Assembly: GCA_018240245.1 (NCBI GenBank)
Contig: JAFEGD010000092.1
Span: 1-35,496, forward strand
From: Spirochaetota bacterium
GTDB lineage: Bacteria > Spirochaetota > Leptospiria > Turneriellales > Turneriellaceae
Reading direction: 5' to 3'
Length of the DNA: 35,496 bases
Part shown: positions 8,710 to 18,199 of the stretch, piece by piece
How positions within the stretch are numbered: position 1 is the stretch's first letter
Layout of the letters: the number at the start of each line of letters is the position of its first letter
Notes under the pieces: generated by a model
Seen by the model: only the letters and a program-made list of their open reading frames with translations
What the model was told of the DNA's origin: nothing
The model's database searches: none
Position numbers and translations under genes: made by a program

Positions 8710-9476
8710 TCCCACACCTTCCATGGCGCTTTACCGGATTGCCAAAGCTCCTCAAGTCGATTCTTGTCTCTAAGGGTGTCCATTGCTTGCCAAAAGCCAC
8801 GATGCTGAAAGGCATGTAGTTGTCCTAGTGAAGCTAATTTGACAAGGGGGTCTTCCTCCCAGCTTGTTTTATCGCCTCCAATAAGATCAATGACTTCTGG
8901 TTGTAATACGAAAAATCCACCATTTATCCATGAACCATCACCCGCTGGCTTTTCTTGGAAACTCGTGACGCAACCACCTTCAATACCCAATGCGCCGTAT
9001 CGACCTGGCAGTTGAATCGCCGTAACCGTTGCCAGCTTTCCGTGGGCTCTGTGCATGGTGATCAGGTCAGTAATATTTACATCGGTTACGCCATCACCAT
9101 AGGTGAAGCAGAATGTCTCATTTCCAATGTGCTCTCGAACACGGCGCAAACGCCCACCGGTAAGCGTATTTTCACCGGTATCGACCAGGGTAATCTTCCA
9201 GGGTTCTGCATTTTTCTGCAGGACCGTCATCTGGTTATTTTTCATGTCAAAGCTTACATCTGACGTATGGAGAAAATAGTTGGCAAAGTATTCCTTGATG
9301 ACATAACCTTTGTATCCGAGACAAATGATAAAATCGGAAATGCCGAACGATGAGTAAACTTTTAGAATATGCCACAAGATGGGCTTGCCGCCAATTTCGA
9401 TCATCGGTTTCGGCTTAAGATGCGACTCTTCCGAAATTCGCGTACCGAGCCCGCCCGCGAGAATAACACATTTCAT
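8706..9476 (-). CDS. rfbF: Glucose-1-phosphate cytidylyltransferase
   Basis: 256-residue nucleotidyltransferase that makes CDP-glucose from CTP and glucose-1-phosphate. It starts [17 protein letters not shown], the activating loop of sugar-phosphate nucleotidyltransferases, followed by [18 protein letters not shown]. The body has [12 protein letters not shown] and the family C-terminal [17 protein letters not shown]. Length matches the usual 257 or so residues. The ATG at 9476 overlaps the wzt stop as ATGA, so I prefer it over the frame's upstream codons. With rfbG it commits glucose to the CDP-deoxysugar branch. Confidence 0.95.
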   Translation of the reverse strand: MKCVILAGGLGTRISEESHLKPKPMIEIGGKPILWHILKVYSSFGISDFIICLGYKGYVIKEYFANYFLHTSDVSFDMKNNQMTVLQKNAEPWKITLVDTGENTLTGGRLRRVREHIGNETFCFTYGDGVTDVNITDLITMHRAHGKLATVTAIQLPGRYGALGIEGGCVTSFQEKPAGDGSWINGGFFVLQPEVIDLIGGDKTSWEEDPLVKLASLGQLHAFQHRGFWQAMDTLRDKNRLEELWQSGKAPWKVWE

Positions 9477-10759
9477 ATTCGCTGCACGCTCCACTGTAAT
9501 TTCGGGCGAATAACCCCCGGCATTTTCCCCCCAAAATTATATCGATCATTGGATGGCTGTGTTGGATCATCGGATATGGAGAATTGAAGACTGTTCGATT
9601 CATAAAAGCAAGTATTAAAGCTTGATAAACCATACGCAGTTACTGCAACTTCTACAATAAATATTTCGTCATTCAAGAAGTTTGGTGGAATAATACACTC
9701 CGCACGATAGATTCCTGAATCCAATACATGGATATCCGGTGCGTTAGAGACGAATATATAGGCATTTTCATATGTTTTTACATGAAAATTTGGGACTAAC
9801 CTGAGTTGCTCGGGTCGTTTTATGTTATACTCCATGATAATGTGAACACTCTCACTTCTCTGAAATGTCTGTTGCGTTTTGCCATGGCTATTGGTAATTT
9901 TCGCGCTGATTAGTTCTGCATATTCATCACCAGGGCCTCTGGCATACTCTGAATAAACTATTTCTGTGCTTGATTGGTTGTGTGCTGTCGTATAATCATG
10001 AATAACTGTGTGAATCGTCCCAGCCGAGCAAATCTTCCCGCTGCCAAGCCAAAGGCCTTGCGTACACAAAGCAGACATTGCTGGCAATTGGTGGCTCACG
10101 AATAATACAGTCCTTCCTTCTCTGCCGACTTCACCCATTTTTCCGAGACACTTTTTCTGAAACTGTACGTCCCCAACCGCAAGTACTTCGTCGATAATCA
10201 AAATCTCCGGCTCCAAATGCGCGGCCACTGCAAACGCCAGCCGCACATACATGCCGCTTGAGTAGCGTTTGACGGGCGTATCGATGAATTGTTCAATCTC
10301 TGCAAAATTTACGATTTCATCGAACTTGCGATCGATTTCGCGCCGCGTCATACCCAAGATCGCGCCGTTTAAGAAAATATTTTCGCGTCCGGTGAGCTCG
10401 GGGTGAAAACCCGTACCGACTTCAAGCAGACTCGCAATGCGGCCGCGAATTTTGACTGTGCCTGCGGTGGGCGCTGTGATGCGCGACAAGATTTTGAGCA
10501 ACGTCGACTTGCCCGCGCCGTTGCGGCCGATAATTCCCAAGACTTCGCCTTGCTTGACCCCGAAGGAGACATCGTTCAATGCCAAGAATAAATCTTTTCG
10601 GCTACCGGTTATCTCGCCTTGGTCGATCCGTCGATTCGGATCTTCTTTACCACGCAGACGCGCCCATGTACTCTGCAAATCTTTATGTAGAGAGCCGGTC
10701 GAGATAGTACCAAGACGATACGACTTTGAGAGGTGCTCTACTTTGATGACGGTCGACAT
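9473..10759 (-). CDS. wzt: O-antigen ABC exporter ATPase with C-terminal carbohydrate-binding domain
   Basis: 428-residue ATP-binding subunit of an ABC-2 polysaccharide exporter. Walker A is GRNGAGKST (about 78-86), the signature is [12 protein letters not shown] (about 165-176) and Walker B is [12 protein letters not shown] (about 187-197). The long C-terminal extension from about residue 265 is beta-rich. This is the layout of Wzt proteins whose tail binds the modified non-reducing end of the O-antigen, coupling chain capping to export. The start follows the AbiEii-like gene by two bases. Its permease partner wzm lies about 1 kb upstream, separated by two unrelated genes, which is unusual because wzm and wzt normally adjoin. 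Confidence 0.93.
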   Translation of the reverse strand: MSTVIKVEHLSKSYRLGTISTGSLHKDLQSTWARLRGKEDPNRRIDQGEITGSRKDLFLALNDVSFGVKQGEVLGIIGRNGAGKSTLLKILSRITAPTAGTVKIRGRIASLLEVGTGFHPELTGRENIFLNGAILGMTRREIDRKFDEIVNFAEIEQFIDTPVKRYSSGMYVRLAFAVAAHLEPEILIIDEVLAVGDVQFQKKCLGKMGEVGREGRTVLFVSHQLPAMSALCTQGLWLGSGKICSAGTIHTVIHDYTTAHNQSSTEIVYSEYARGPGDEYAELISAKITNSHGKTQQTFQRSESVHIIMEYNIKRPEQLRLVPNFHVKTYENAYIFVSNAPDIHVLDSGIYRAECIIPPNFLNDEIFIVEVAVTAYGLSSFNTCFYESNSLQFSISDDPTQPSNDRYNFGGKMPGVIRPKLQWSVQRI

Positions 10760-10761
10760 AG

Positions 10762-11439
10762 CTAATTTCCCAATGACTGCGAACGGAGCACAACTTCTGG
10801 AAGTGCATGCACCGTTTTTGTCGCGTCGATCAAAATTTGTTTTTGCGCTCTCGATAACGTTGAAAGATCGCCATCTTCAAAATAGGTTAACGCCTTCAAG
10901 CTTTCACTCGGCTGAAAATTCGGGCCGAATAGTGTGCGTGCCGAAGATAAGCCGCGCGCAAGATTTACACCTGTCGTCAGCAAAGTCGCGATATCGATAT
11001 AATCTTTCGCTTCGGAACGTTGTAGTAGCACTTTCAATTTGGTCGCCAATAAATCGTCCAGCGACGCAACCTGTAAAGTCATGTCCTCGGTGAATTCTGG
11101 TTCACCGACGCGCCCAAAGGTGATTGCGCCAAAAAATGATAATTTGACATGAGCACCAGCTACACTTTCCGGCGGTACGAGTAAAACCCAAGTATTTGCT
11201 TGCTCTTGCAGCGTTGTCGCTCTGTTAACAAACGCAAAACTATCTCGAATCGCTTCGCGGTCGAGCGGTTTTTCTGAAAAGAAATCAAAATCAATCGAGG
11301 TGCGGTGCCCCAATCGCAAGGCAACTGCTGTACCACCATAAAGGATGAATCCCATTAGTGTGGCATTTTTTAACTGTGGCCAAAGCTGGCGTTGTGGTAG
11401 CGGTAGTATTTCAAAATGTGGCTTGAAGGTACGCATCAT
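10762..11439 (-). CDS. AbiEii/AbiGii-type nucleotidyltransferase (toxin-like)
   Basis: 225-residue member of the nucleotidyltransferase fold family that contains AbiEii/AbiGii toxins (DUF1814-like). The core motif LYGGTAVALRLGHRTSIDFDFF has GG at 35-36 and the metal-binding Asp50 and Asp52. The second family region LLATKLKVLLQRSEAKDYIDIATLL is also present. AbiE toxins are thought to transfer nucleotides, and related proteins modify tRNA acceptor ends. It overlaps the 90-residue gene upstream as ATGA, giving a coupled two-gene unit. The unit sits between wzm and wzt in the same direction, with five- and two-base gaps. It may be an addiction module within the locus or a housekeeping-type nucleotidyltransferase; the sequence alone does not decide. 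Confidence 0.8.
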   Translation of the reverse strand: MMRTFKPHFEILPLPQRQLWPQLKNATLMGFILYGGTAVALRLGHRTSIDFDFFSEKPLDREAIRDSFAFVNRATTLQEQANTWVLLVPPESVAGAHVKLSFFGAITFGRVGEPEFTEDMTLQVASLDDLLATKLKVLLQRSEAKDYIDIATLLTTGVNLARGLSSARTLFGPNFQPSESLKALTYFEDGDLSTLSRAQKQILIDATKTVHALPEVVLRSQSLGN

Positions 11440-11708
11440 ACAAACTTACGCACCGGCAATGGCGGCACACCATCAACAGAGCTGAGGCCTAACCGATAAT
11501 GCCAATACGTCCAAGACCGTGCAGTAAATTGTCCTGCTTCGGCATGGCTGATGACTGCGCATAAGCGCTTATCGCCCACTTCTTGAGCGAGCGCTTGCAT
11601 GTCCTCAAAATCGCCCAAGTTCATCACCTGCGCAATGATGCGCTCGGGCATCGCCAGCGCTTCTTCAGGCGACTTCCACCAGATATATTTTTTCGCGAAC
11701 CTATGCAT
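11436..11708 (-). CDS. Small partner protein of the AbiEii-like nucleotidyltransferase (putative antitoxin)
   Basis: 90-residue protein beginning MHRFAKKYIWWKSPEEAL and ending RSWTYWHYRLGL...VPPLPVRKF. I recall this WHYRLGL...PPLP pattern from small uncharacterised proteins next to COG2253/AbiEii-like nucleotidyltransferases; that is memory, not a search. It is mostly helical in appearance, with no signal peptide or membrane segment. The stop overlaps the nucleotidyltransferase start (ATGA), the order expected of an antitoxin-toxin pair. It begins five bases after wzm. Antitoxin function is inferred from position only. Confidence 0.7.
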   Translation of the reverse strand: MHRFAKKYIWWKSPEEALAMPERIIAQVMNLGDFEDMQALAQEVGDKRLCAVISHAEAGQFTARSWTYWHYRLGLSSVDGVPPLPVRKFV

Positions 11709-11713
11709 GGTAT

Positions 11714-12586
11714 TTAGATTGTATCAATAAAGCTCTTTTCTGTTCGACTGAATAGAAAGAGTCCCAATAACAAGATGCCAAAGGTCGAAGCAAGACTCAC
11801 GAGCAAATCATTGCCCAGCGTTGGCGTCACTGCACCGTTAGAAATCCCGCCAAAAAGCAAATAGCGAAAATTTGTTACCACCTGTGCAACCGGGTTTAGG
11901 TGTACTAAGAAACGGTATTTTTCGGGTACTTGTGAAATCGGATAAATAATCGGCGTCGCATACATCCAGAGCTGCACGCCGAACCCGACAAGGTAATTGA
12001 GATCGCGATATTTTGTCGTTAGCGATGAAATCAATATACCGCTTCCTAAACCTAACAGCGCCATTTGCACAACGAGTAGCGGCAAGACAACAATGAGCCA
12101 AGGCGACGGTTGTATCGCTTGCCCCCTGAAAACAAAAAACAAATAGAAGCCGGTTAATAATAAGAGCTGAATCAAAAATTTGATTAGTTTAGAAAGCACG
12201 ACAGAAAGGGGGATCGCCAGACGCGGAAAATACACTTTGCCGAAAATTCCTTGGTTGTCGAGAAATGTACTCGATGTCGCCACAAGGCAGTCTGAAAAAT
12301 AATTCCACATCACTAATCCCGAAAGATAGAAAAGTAGCGCCGGTACGCCGTCGGTCGGTATCGCCGCCAGTTTGCTAAAGATGACCGTGAAAATGAGCGT
12401 AGTGAAGAGCGGTTGAATCAGATACCATAACGGCCCTAAGATTGTTTGCTTGTAGAATGCTACAAAATCGCGCCGCACGAACATAAAGATAAGATCGCGG
12501 TATTTCCACAGTTCGCGCCAATCGATACTGAACCACGCTCTGTGAGCTTCTATGACGGTATCCCATTTGTCTTCGGTCTCGATCAT
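11714..12586 (-). CDS. wzm: O-antigen ABC exporter permease
   Basis: 290-residue ABC-2 type membrane protein. An amphipathic N-terminus (ELWKYRDLIFMFVRRDFVAFYKQT) leads into GPLWYLIQPLFTTLIFTVIFSKLA. About six membrane segments follow, including LIKFLIQLLLLTGFYLFFVF and PLLVVQMALLGLGSGILIS, plus the family motif TKYRDLNYLVGFGVQLWMYATPIIYP. It forms the channel for undecaprenyl-linked O-antigen across the inner membrane, with Wzt as motor. Together they show that this locus uses the ABC-dependent route; no Wzx or Wzy is seen. It starts 33 bases after wbpE. Confidence 0.93.
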   Translation of the reverse strand: MIETEDKWDTVIEAHRAWFSIDWRELWKYRDLIFMFVRRDFVAFYKQTILGPLWYLIQPLFTTLIFTVIFSKLAAIPTDGVPALLFYLSGLVMWNYFSDCLVATSSTFLDNQGIFGKVYFPRLAIPLSVVLSKLIKFLIQLLLLTGFYLFFVFRGQAIQPSPWLIVVLPLLVVQMALLGLGSGILISSLTTKYRDLNYLVGFGVQLWMYATPIIYPISQVPEKYRFLVHLNPVAQVVTNFRYLLFGGISNGAVTPTLGNDLLVSLASTFGILLLGLFLFSRTEKSFIDTI

Positions 12587-12619
12587 TTTGATTTATTTGT
12601 GTGAGGCGAGAGAGAATCT

Positions 12620-13711
12620 CTAAATCGCACTCGCCACAGCGGCGACAATCGTGTCCTGATCTTTTTCGCTGAGATAAGGGTGCATCGGCAAGCTGATCAC
12701 CTGTTCGGCAATACGCTCAGAAATGGGAAAGCTCCCCCGAGGTTGACCCAAGTGCGCAAACACCGGCTGCAGGTTGAGCGGTATCGGGTAATGCACCGCA
12801 GTGGGAATATTTTTTTCCTGAAGCTTCTTTTGTACTGCTTCGCGATCATTGACCAGAATTGTATATTGCGCATAGACACTGGTGTTATGCGATTCGATAA
12901 ACGGGGTCTTGATGGCTTTTGCGGAGAGCAGCTCTGAGTAGCGCTTGCCGATTTTCGCACGCAGCTCAACTTCTTCTGGGAAAATAGCGAGCTTCGGTAA
13001 CATGATTGCAGCTTGCAGGGTATCCATGCGGCCATTGAGGCCGATGATGGGGTGGTGATAGCGGCGGTCTTGTCCGTGCAGGCGAATGTAGCCCATTTGT
13101 TTCGCCAGTTCTTCGTCATTGGTGAAGAGAGCGCCGCCGTCGCCATAACATCCCAAAGGTTTTGAAGGAAAAAAGCTCGTACTGCCAATGGTGCTCAGGT
13201 TACACGATTTTTTGCCTTTGTAAGATGCCCCAAAACTTTGAGCCGCGTCTTCGATTACCGGCAGTTTATGTTTTGCTGCGATGGCATTTATGGCATCCAT
13301 GTCTGCGCACTGGCCATAAAGGCTCACGGGCATAATCGCTTTAGTTTTTGGGGTAATGGCAACTTCGATTTTTTTGGGGTCGATGTTGTAGGTTTTTTCG
13401 TCAATGTCGACGAAGACGGGTTTCGCGCCGATGAGTGCAATCATTTCGCCGGTCGCGATAAATGTAAACGGAGTCGTGATCACTTCGTCACCGGCTTTGA
13501 CGCCCAATGCCATCAAGGCAATCAGCAAGGCATCGGTGCCGTTTGCAACGGTGAGACAGTATTTCGAGTCAGTATACCGGGCCAATTGCGTTTCTATCTC
13601 TTTAATTTCCGGCCCCATAATATATTGTCCATGAGCCAGCACCTTTGCAATATTGGTATCAATTTCGCTGCGGATACGCGCCTGTTGCGACTTCAGATCG
13701 ATAAATTCCAT
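12620..13711 (-). CDS. wbpE: UDP-2-acetamido-2-deoxy-3-oxo-glucuronate aminotransferase
   Basis: 363-residue DegT-family PLP enzyme of the WbpE/WlbC type. The Schiff-base lysine is Lys184 in FFPSKPLGCYGDGG, the PLP-stacking region is PVIEDAAQSFGA, and NGTDALLIALMALG contributes to phosphate binding. It aminates C3 of the 3-keto sugar made by WbpB, using glutamate, and passes the product to WbpD. The ATG follows the wbpD stop with AGAGGT as Shine-Dalgarno. A second full-length copy, identical at about 303 of 363 residues by my hand alignment, lies at 32554-33645. This copy uses more AT-rich codons than the other, consistent with belonging to the O-antigen locus. Confidence 0.93.
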   Translation of the reverse strand: MEFIDLKSQQARIRSEIDTNIAKVLAHGQYIMGPEIKEIETQLARYTDSKYCLTVANGTDALLIALMALGVKAGDEVITTPFTFIATGEMIALIGAKPVFVDIDEKTYNIDPKKIEVAITPKTKAIMPVSLYGQCADMDAINAIAAKHKLPVIEDAAQSFGASYKGKKSCNLSTIGSTSFFPSKPLGCYGDGGALFTNDEELAKQMGYIRLHGQDRRYHHPIIGLNGRMDTLQAAIMLPKLAIFPEEVELRAKIGKRYSELLSAKAIKTPFIESHNTSVYAQYTILVNDREAVQKKLQEKNIPTAVHYPIPLNLQPVFAHLGQPRGSFPISERIAEQVISLPMHPYLSEKDQDTIVAAVASAI

Positions 13712-13712
13712 G

Positions 13713-14288
13713 TTACCTCTTTATTCTGTTTAGCTGATTATTCTTGAGTATGTAACGATCGCCAGTATGCGGACATATCGTTTCGCCGTCTCCGCTCAAA
13801 GGCAAATCCAGTTTTTCACCATACTCACTCATCCAGCCGATCTGTCTTGCCGGTACGCCTGCCATGAGCGCGTATGGCTTAACGTCTCTGTTGATGACTG
13901 CACCAGCGCCGATGAAACCGTATTCACCGATAGTAACGCCACACACGATCGTTGCATTGGCTCCGATGGTTGCGCCCCGCTTCACCAGCGTATCGCGATA
14001 TTCGTCCTTACGCACGACAGCCGAGCGTGGATTGTAAACATTGGTAAAGACCATACTCGGTCCGCAGAAGACATCGTCTTCCAACGTAACATTATCGTAT
14101 ACCGAGACATTGTTTTGTACTTTGACATTGTTGCCGATGATGACTTTGTTTCCAACGAAAACGTTTTGTCCGAACGAGCAGCGTTCGCCAATTTTGGCTC
14201 CGCCGCATATATGCACCCAGTGCCAGACACGTGTGCCCTCACCGATTTGGGCTCCGTCATCGACAATGGCTGTTTTGTGAATTGTCAT
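13713..14288 (-). CDS. wbpD: UDP-2-acetamido-3-amino-glucuronate N-acetyltransferase
   Basis: 191-residue left-handed beta-helix acetyltransferase. It contains many hexapeptide repeats (for example [31 protein letters not shown] and [25 protein letters not shown]). The [25 protein letters not shown] loop and the C-terminal DRYIL tail are typical of WbpD/WlbB. It acetylates the 3-amino group using acetyl-CoA to give UDP-2,3-diacetamido-2,3-dideoxy-glucuronic acid. The ATG at 14288 lies one base after the wbpB TGA. The frame continues upstream to 14324, but those codons fall inside wbpB. Confidence 0.92.
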   Translation of the reverse strand: MTIHKTAIVDDGAQIGEGTRVWHWVHICGGAKIGERCSFGQNVFVGNKVIIGNNVKVQNNVSVYDNVTLEDDVFCGPSMVFTNVYNPRSAVVRKDEYRDTLVKRGATIGANATIVCGVTIGEYGFIGAGAVINRDVKPYALMAGVPARQIGWMSEYGEKLDLPLSGDGETICPHTGDRYILKNNQLNRIKR

Positions 14289-14289
14289 A

Positions 14290-15354
14290 TCAGTATTGCA
14301 GGGGCAGGGCAACACGCTTGCCATCCCGGGCTGAGAGATAAGTCGCGATCAGAATTTCGAGTGACTTGAGCCCTGAGCGTCCGTCTGTCTCGGGTTCAGC
14401 AACACCGCGTAACACATTGATTACATTTTCATAGTACAAAGGATGACCGAACCCATAGACAGATGTCGTCTCATAACTTGCCTTTTTTACGTTCTCATCT
14501 TCGGGCAGCTTTTCGGCAAATTCCCAATGCTGAATCTCGTTCACGGCGACGCCGCCAACACGCACCGTGCCTTTCTCGCCGAGAATAGTAATCGAACCCT
14601 CAAGGTTTTTGGGATAGGTCAGCATGGTCACGTTCATCGATCCAAGCGCCCCCGAACGCCAACGAATATTGACTACAGCCGTGTCTTCAGCTTCGATGTC
14701 GCGCTCTAGCGTTGCCGTGTAAGCGTGTAAACTTTCCACCGGTCCGATCAGCCAATCAATCAGATCGACATAGTGGCTCGCCTGGTTCATCATAGCCCCG
14801 CCGTCAAATTCCCATGTGCCGCGCCATTCTCCGGCATCGTAATATTCCTGCGGACGTGTCCAGAAAACGTTCAGGTTTACCATATAGATGCGGCCAAAAC
14901 GCTTCTGCTCGACGGCTTGCTTGAGCAGCTGCAGCGTTGCATTGCGGCGGTTTTGCTTCACGACAAACAGATAAACGCCGGCCTCGTCGCAGGCTCTGAC
15001 CATGTCGAGGCCATCTTGCCAGCGAGTGGCCATCGGTTTTTCTGAAACGACGTGAATGCCGGCTTTTGCGACTTCAATTGCCTGTTGCGGATGTATACCA
15101 CTGGGAGTGGCCAGTGTCACAGCATCGAGATTCTTTTCTTTCTGCAACATCTCCGCTAGACTGGTATAGCCTCTTGCTCCCGTTACCTTGACTGCCTGCT
15201 CAAGCGCTTTCGGGTCGATATCGCAAACGGCCACAAGCTCTGTGTTTTCAGCATGTACTTTTAGTGAGTCAATATGGTTCTTGCTGATGCGGCCACAACC
15301 GACGATGGCAAAACGTATCTTACGACCTGTAATTATTTGCGTTTTCTTAGTCAT
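14290..15354 (-). CDS. wbpB: UDP-GlcNAcA 3-dehydrogenase
   Basis: 354-residue Gfo/Idh/MocA-family oxidoreductase. It has the Rossmann motif [14 protein letters not shown] near the N-terminus, the EKPMA motif (in [12 protein letters not shown]) and the catalytic-region histidine in [15 protein letters not shown]. The segment [25 protein letters not shown] is strongly WbpB/WlbA-like. It oxidises C3 of UDP-N-acetylglucosaminuronic acid with NAD+, coupled to WbpE. It lies between wbpA and wbpD. Confidence 0.92.
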   Translation of the reverse strand: MTKKTQIITGRKIRFAIVGCGRISKNHIDSLKVHAENTELVAVCDIDPKALEQAVKVTGARGYTSLAEMLQKEKNLDAVTLATPSGIHPQQAIEVAKAGIHVVSEKPMATRWQDGLDMVRACDEAGVYLFVVKQNRRNATLQLLKQAVEQKRFGRIYMVNLNVFWTRPQEYYDAGEWRGTWEFDGGAMMNQASHYVDLIDWLIGPVESLHAYTATLERDIEAEDTAVVNIRWRSGALGSMNVTMLTYPKNLEGSITILGEKGTVRVGGVAVNEIQHWEFAEKLPEDENVKKASYETTSVYGFGHPLYYENVINVLRGVAEPETDGRSGLKSLEILIATYLSARDGKRVALPLQY

Positions 15355-15376
15355 CTATTTAATCCAGAGCTATTTT

Positions 15377-16681
15377 TCAAGCCTTAACGACGTGTTCATG
15401 ATGCCCCAGATATTTCCCACGGGAATCAATAATGAGATTTGAGTTCTTCAAAATCAGGTCGTAATCAAATTTGTCGTGATCCGTCGCAAGTATGACAGCG
15501 TCGAAAGACTTGAGATTTTCGGCTGTTATAGGTACGCTCTTCAAATCAAATTGGTGCGCCCGCATATGTGGATACACTGGAACATGAGGATCGCTGTATG
15601 ATATGACCGCTCCTTTGTGTTTGAGTAATTCCATAATTTCATTCGAAGGGCTTTCGCGCATATCATCGACATTCTTTTTATAGGCGATTCCTAAAACCAG
15701 AATTTTGCTACCCTTGAGTGATTTATTTTTGCCATTGAGCGCGTCTGCCACCTTATCTACGACATAGTGCGGCATGCTGTTATTGATTTCACCCGCGAGT
15801 TCGATAAAACGGGTGTGCAGACCAAATTCACGGGCTTTCCAGGTCAGATAGAAAGGATCAATGGGAATGCAATGGCCGCCCAATCCGGGGCCCGGATAAT
15901 AAGGCACAAAGCCGAAAGGCTTTGTCGCGGCAGCGCGAATCACTTCATGAATATCGATGCCCATGCGATCAGCTACAACCTTCATTTCATTGGCCAGACC
16001 GATGTTGACCGCGCGGTGAATATTTTCCAGCAATTTGGTCATCTCTGCAGTGCGCGTTGAAGATACCGGGACGACTTTGTCGATGACTCCCGAATAAAGC
16101 GCCACACCAACTTCCTGGCAAGCTGGCGTGGTTCCGCCGCAGACTTTTGGTATGGAGCGGGTATTGAAGTTCTTATTACCGGGATCTTCGCGTTCCGGCG
16201 AATAGACAAGAAAATAGTCCGTACCGATTTTGAACCCGCGTTTTTCAATGCGGGGCATCAGTTCTTCATCTGACGTGCCGGGATAGGTTGTGCTTTCAAG
16301 CGACATGATCTGCCCGGCACGTATATGCGGGATAAGGCTATCAACTGTATTGATTACATAGCTCAGATCCGGTTCGCGATATTTGTTCAGCGGTGTGGGT
16401 ACGCACAGAATGAGGGCATCCACCTTGCCGGCCTCAGAAAAGTCGGCAGTGGCTCTGAAGCCTTTCGAAACGGCTTTAGCGATGGCATCAGTCGCGATAT
16501 GCTCGATATAACTTTGGCCGCCATTGAGCTTGGAGATTTTCTCCTGATCGATATCAAAACCAACGACCTTGATGTTTTCTTCCATGAAGCGCAGCATCAG
16601 CGGAAGGCCAACATAGCCCATACCCACTATGCCAACAATAGCTTCCTTGTTTTTGATTTTTTTGAGCAGAGTCTCTTTCAT
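15377..16681 (-). CDS. wbpA: UDP-N-acetylglucosamine 6-dehydrogenase
   Basis: 434-residue UDP-sugar dehydrogenase. Its N-terminal NAD motif is [12 protein letters not shown] (about 17-28), and the catalytic Cys271 lies in [17 protein letters not shown]. The UDP-binding C-terminal domain contains [19 protein letters not shown]. It oxidises C6 of UDP-GlcNAc to UDP-GlcNAcA, the first step of the diacetamido-mannuronate branch. I prefer the ATG at 16681 to the GTG at 16687 because AAGGTG, the likely Shine-Dalgarno, covers that GTG. Confidence 0.93.
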   Translation of the reverse strand: MKETLLKKIKNKEAIVGIVGMGYVGLPLMLRFMEENIKVVGFDIDQEKISKLNGGQSYIEHIATDAIAKAVSKGFRATADFSEAGKVDALILCVPTPLNKYREPDLSYVINTVDSLIPHIRAGQIMSLESTTYPGTSDEELMPRIEKRGFKIGTDYFLVYSPEREDPGNKNFNTRSIPKVCGGTTPACQEVGVALYSGVIDKVVPVSSTRTAEMTKLLENIHRAVNIGLANEMKVVADRMGIDIHEVIRAAATKPFGFVPYYPGPGLGGHCIPIDPFYLTWKAREFGLHTRFIELAGEINNSMPHYVVDKVADALNGKNKSLKGSKILVLGIAYKKNVDDMRESPSNEIMELLKHKGAVISYSDPHVPVYPHMRAHQFDLKSVPITAENLKSFDAVILATDHDKFDYDLILKNSNLIIDSRGKYLGHHEHVVKA

Positions 16682-16696
16682 ATTCACCTTCTTGAT

Positions 16697-17797
16697 TTAC
16701 CTGTGCAGATATGCATGCAAGCGGGAAACGATTAGCTGACCGGCGTCACCCTTGCCGTAAAAACTACCCTTGAATTCGGGTTTGTTCTTCATAAAATGAC
16801 GGTATGCAGCCAGAATCTTGTCTTTGTTTGCTTCGGCGAGACGGTTATAGCCAGCATTGACCAGCTCAACCCATTCGGTTTCATCGCGCAGGGTGATACA
16901 GGGTCTGCCGAAAAAATATGCCTCTTTTTGCACTCCGCCGGAGTCTGTGGCGATCAGGGCACAATTTTTTTCCAAGGCTATCATCTGCAGATAGCTGACA
17001 GGACCGATAATCCTGAGCCTTTCGGGGTTTGGGTTCTGAAAGTTCCGCTCCGCCAGTAGTCTCTTCGTTCGAGGATGCAGCGGCAGCACGACATCGATTT
17101 CGTGAGCGAGCTCTGCCAGAGCGGCGAAAATGGCATCGAGACGCTGCGGGCTGTCTGTGTTCTCAGCCCGGTGAATCGTGGCAAGAAGAAAACACTGCGG
17201 CTTCAAACCTAATTCTGAGAGTATATCATCGTTGCTTTTTGTCGCGTAGAATAGGGCTGCATCGTACATAACGTCACCGCTCATGGCGATGCTTGACTTG
17301 GCGCAGCCTTCGTGCAGCAGATTTTGCCGCGCCGTATCGGTTGGCACAAACAGCAGGTCTGAGACATGATCAGTACAGATACGGTTAATCTCTTCGGGCA
17401 TTTTCTTATTACCCGATCTGAGTCCCGACTCGACGTGCGCCAAGGTAATATGCAGTTTAGCTGCAACCAACGCGCCAGCCAAGGTTGAGTTGGTGTCGCC
17501 ATAAACAAGTACGCAATCCGGTTTTTCTTTCAGAAAAACTTCCTCAATTGCCTGCATCATCTTACCCGTTTGTGTGCCGTGACTACCCGAGCCGATCTCA
17601 AGATTGTATCCCGGTGTTGGAATATCCATCTCAGAAAAAAAAATATCGGACATTTCGGGATCGTAATGTTGTCCGGTATGTACGATGATTTCTTGAACCC
17701 AATCTGCTTGCTTCAGCCTGCGAGAGACTACCGCAGCCTTTATAAATTGCGGACGAGCACCTACAATAGTGAGAATTTTTTTCTTATCAGGGCTCAC
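16697..17797 (-). CDS. wbpI: UDP-2,3-diacetamido-2,3-dideoxy-glucuronate 2-epimerase
   Basis: 366-residue non-hydrolysing UDP-sugar 2-epimerase of the WecB/WbpI family. Recognised motifs are LTIVGARPQFIKAA, VHTGQHYDPEMSDIFF, VYGDTNSTLAGALVAAKL, LAHVESGLRSGNKKMPEEINR, HPRTKR and TDSGGVQKEA. Sequence alone barely separates WecB from WbpI. The adjacent wbpA/B/D/E genes point to WbpI, the last step to UDP-2,3-diacetamido-2,3-dideoxy-D-mannuronic acid. Translation starts at GTG (17797), which overlaps the upstream DUF2442 stop as GTGA. It is the first enzyme gene of the operon. Confidence 0.92.
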   Translation of the reverse strand: MSPDKKKILTIVGARPQFIKAAVVSRRLKQADWVQEIIVHTGQHYDPEMSDIFFSEMDIPTPGYNLEIGSGSHGTQTGKMMQAIEEVFLKEKPDCVLVYGDTNSTLAGALVAAKLHITLAHVESGLRSGNKKMPEEINRICTDHVSDLLFVPTDTARQNLLHEGCAKSSIAMSGDVMYDAALFYATKSNDDILSELGLKPQCFLLATIHRAENTDSPQRLDAIFAALAELAHEIDVVLPLHPRTKRLLAERNFQNPNPERLRIIGPVSYLQMIALEKNCALIATDSGGVQKEAYFFGRPCITLRDETEWVELVNAGYNRLAEANKDKILAAYRHFMKNKPEFKGSFYGKGDAGQLIVSRLHAYLHR

Positions 17798-18057
17798 GGT
17801 AATCTTACATACCTTCCCACACTCTCTGGCGCCAAGTCTTCACCCTCGGGCCACGCGAGCACGCCGTGTGCGTCGACCGACACCATTCGAAAATAACGCT
17901 CTTGGCGCAGACGCCAGAAGATGTCCCTGCGATGAATGAGTTCTGCTAAATCGAGCGTGATAGCTTCTCCTGTTGTGAGAGTCGCTTGCAATTTGCAATC
18001 CGCCAGAGGCTTAACGGATTTCAAATAGATTGCGCCGGTTTCAACCGCTGAGTTCAT
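17794..18057 (-). CDS. DUF2442 family protein
   Basis: 87-residue protein with the DUF2442 pattern (LKSVKPLADCKLQATLTTGEAITLDL near the N-terminus, then GVLAWPEGEDLAPESV). DUF2442 proteins are usually encoded beside DUF4160 proteins as a small two-gene unit often suspected to be toxin-antitoxin-like; the biochemical role is unknown. Here the gene is intact, with AGAAGTGGA ahead of its ATG, while the DUF4160 partner immediately upstream is truncated. Its stop overlaps the GTG start of wbpI, so it may now mainly provide translational coupling. Confidence 0.8.
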   Translation of the reverse strand: MNSAVETGAIYLKSVKPLADCKLQATLTTGEAITLDLAELIHRRDIFWRLRQERYFRMVSVDAHGVLAWPEGEDLAPESVGRYVRLP

Positions 18058-18199
18058 TCCACTTCTCTAATAGCTCGCTCTGGTTTGCCGTGATAAATTC
18101 GCTGATTTTTTTCGTCTGCGCCGGTGGCATTTGACCCGCCAAGAGTTTACCGTCACCGATAGAGAACGAACCCGCGTATTCGCCGTAGGTCGCGTGGCA
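18041..18199 (-). pseudogene. DUF4160 remnant, N-terminus missing
   Basis: The minus-strand frame reads CHATYGEYAGSFSIGDG, KLLAGQMPPAQ and then SELLEKWNELSG before a TGA at 18041. This matches the C-terminal part of DUF4160 (HxxYGEY...G.L...K...EL...W). The N-terminal 25 or so residues expected of the family are absent: directly before the first conserved His is the TAG that ends the MarR-type gene, in the same frame. No start codon precedes the conserved block; the first internal ATG would leave only about 25 residues. It overlaps the DUF2442 start by 17 bases. I read it as a deletion scar, with expression possible only by stop-codon readthrough. Confidence 0.75.
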
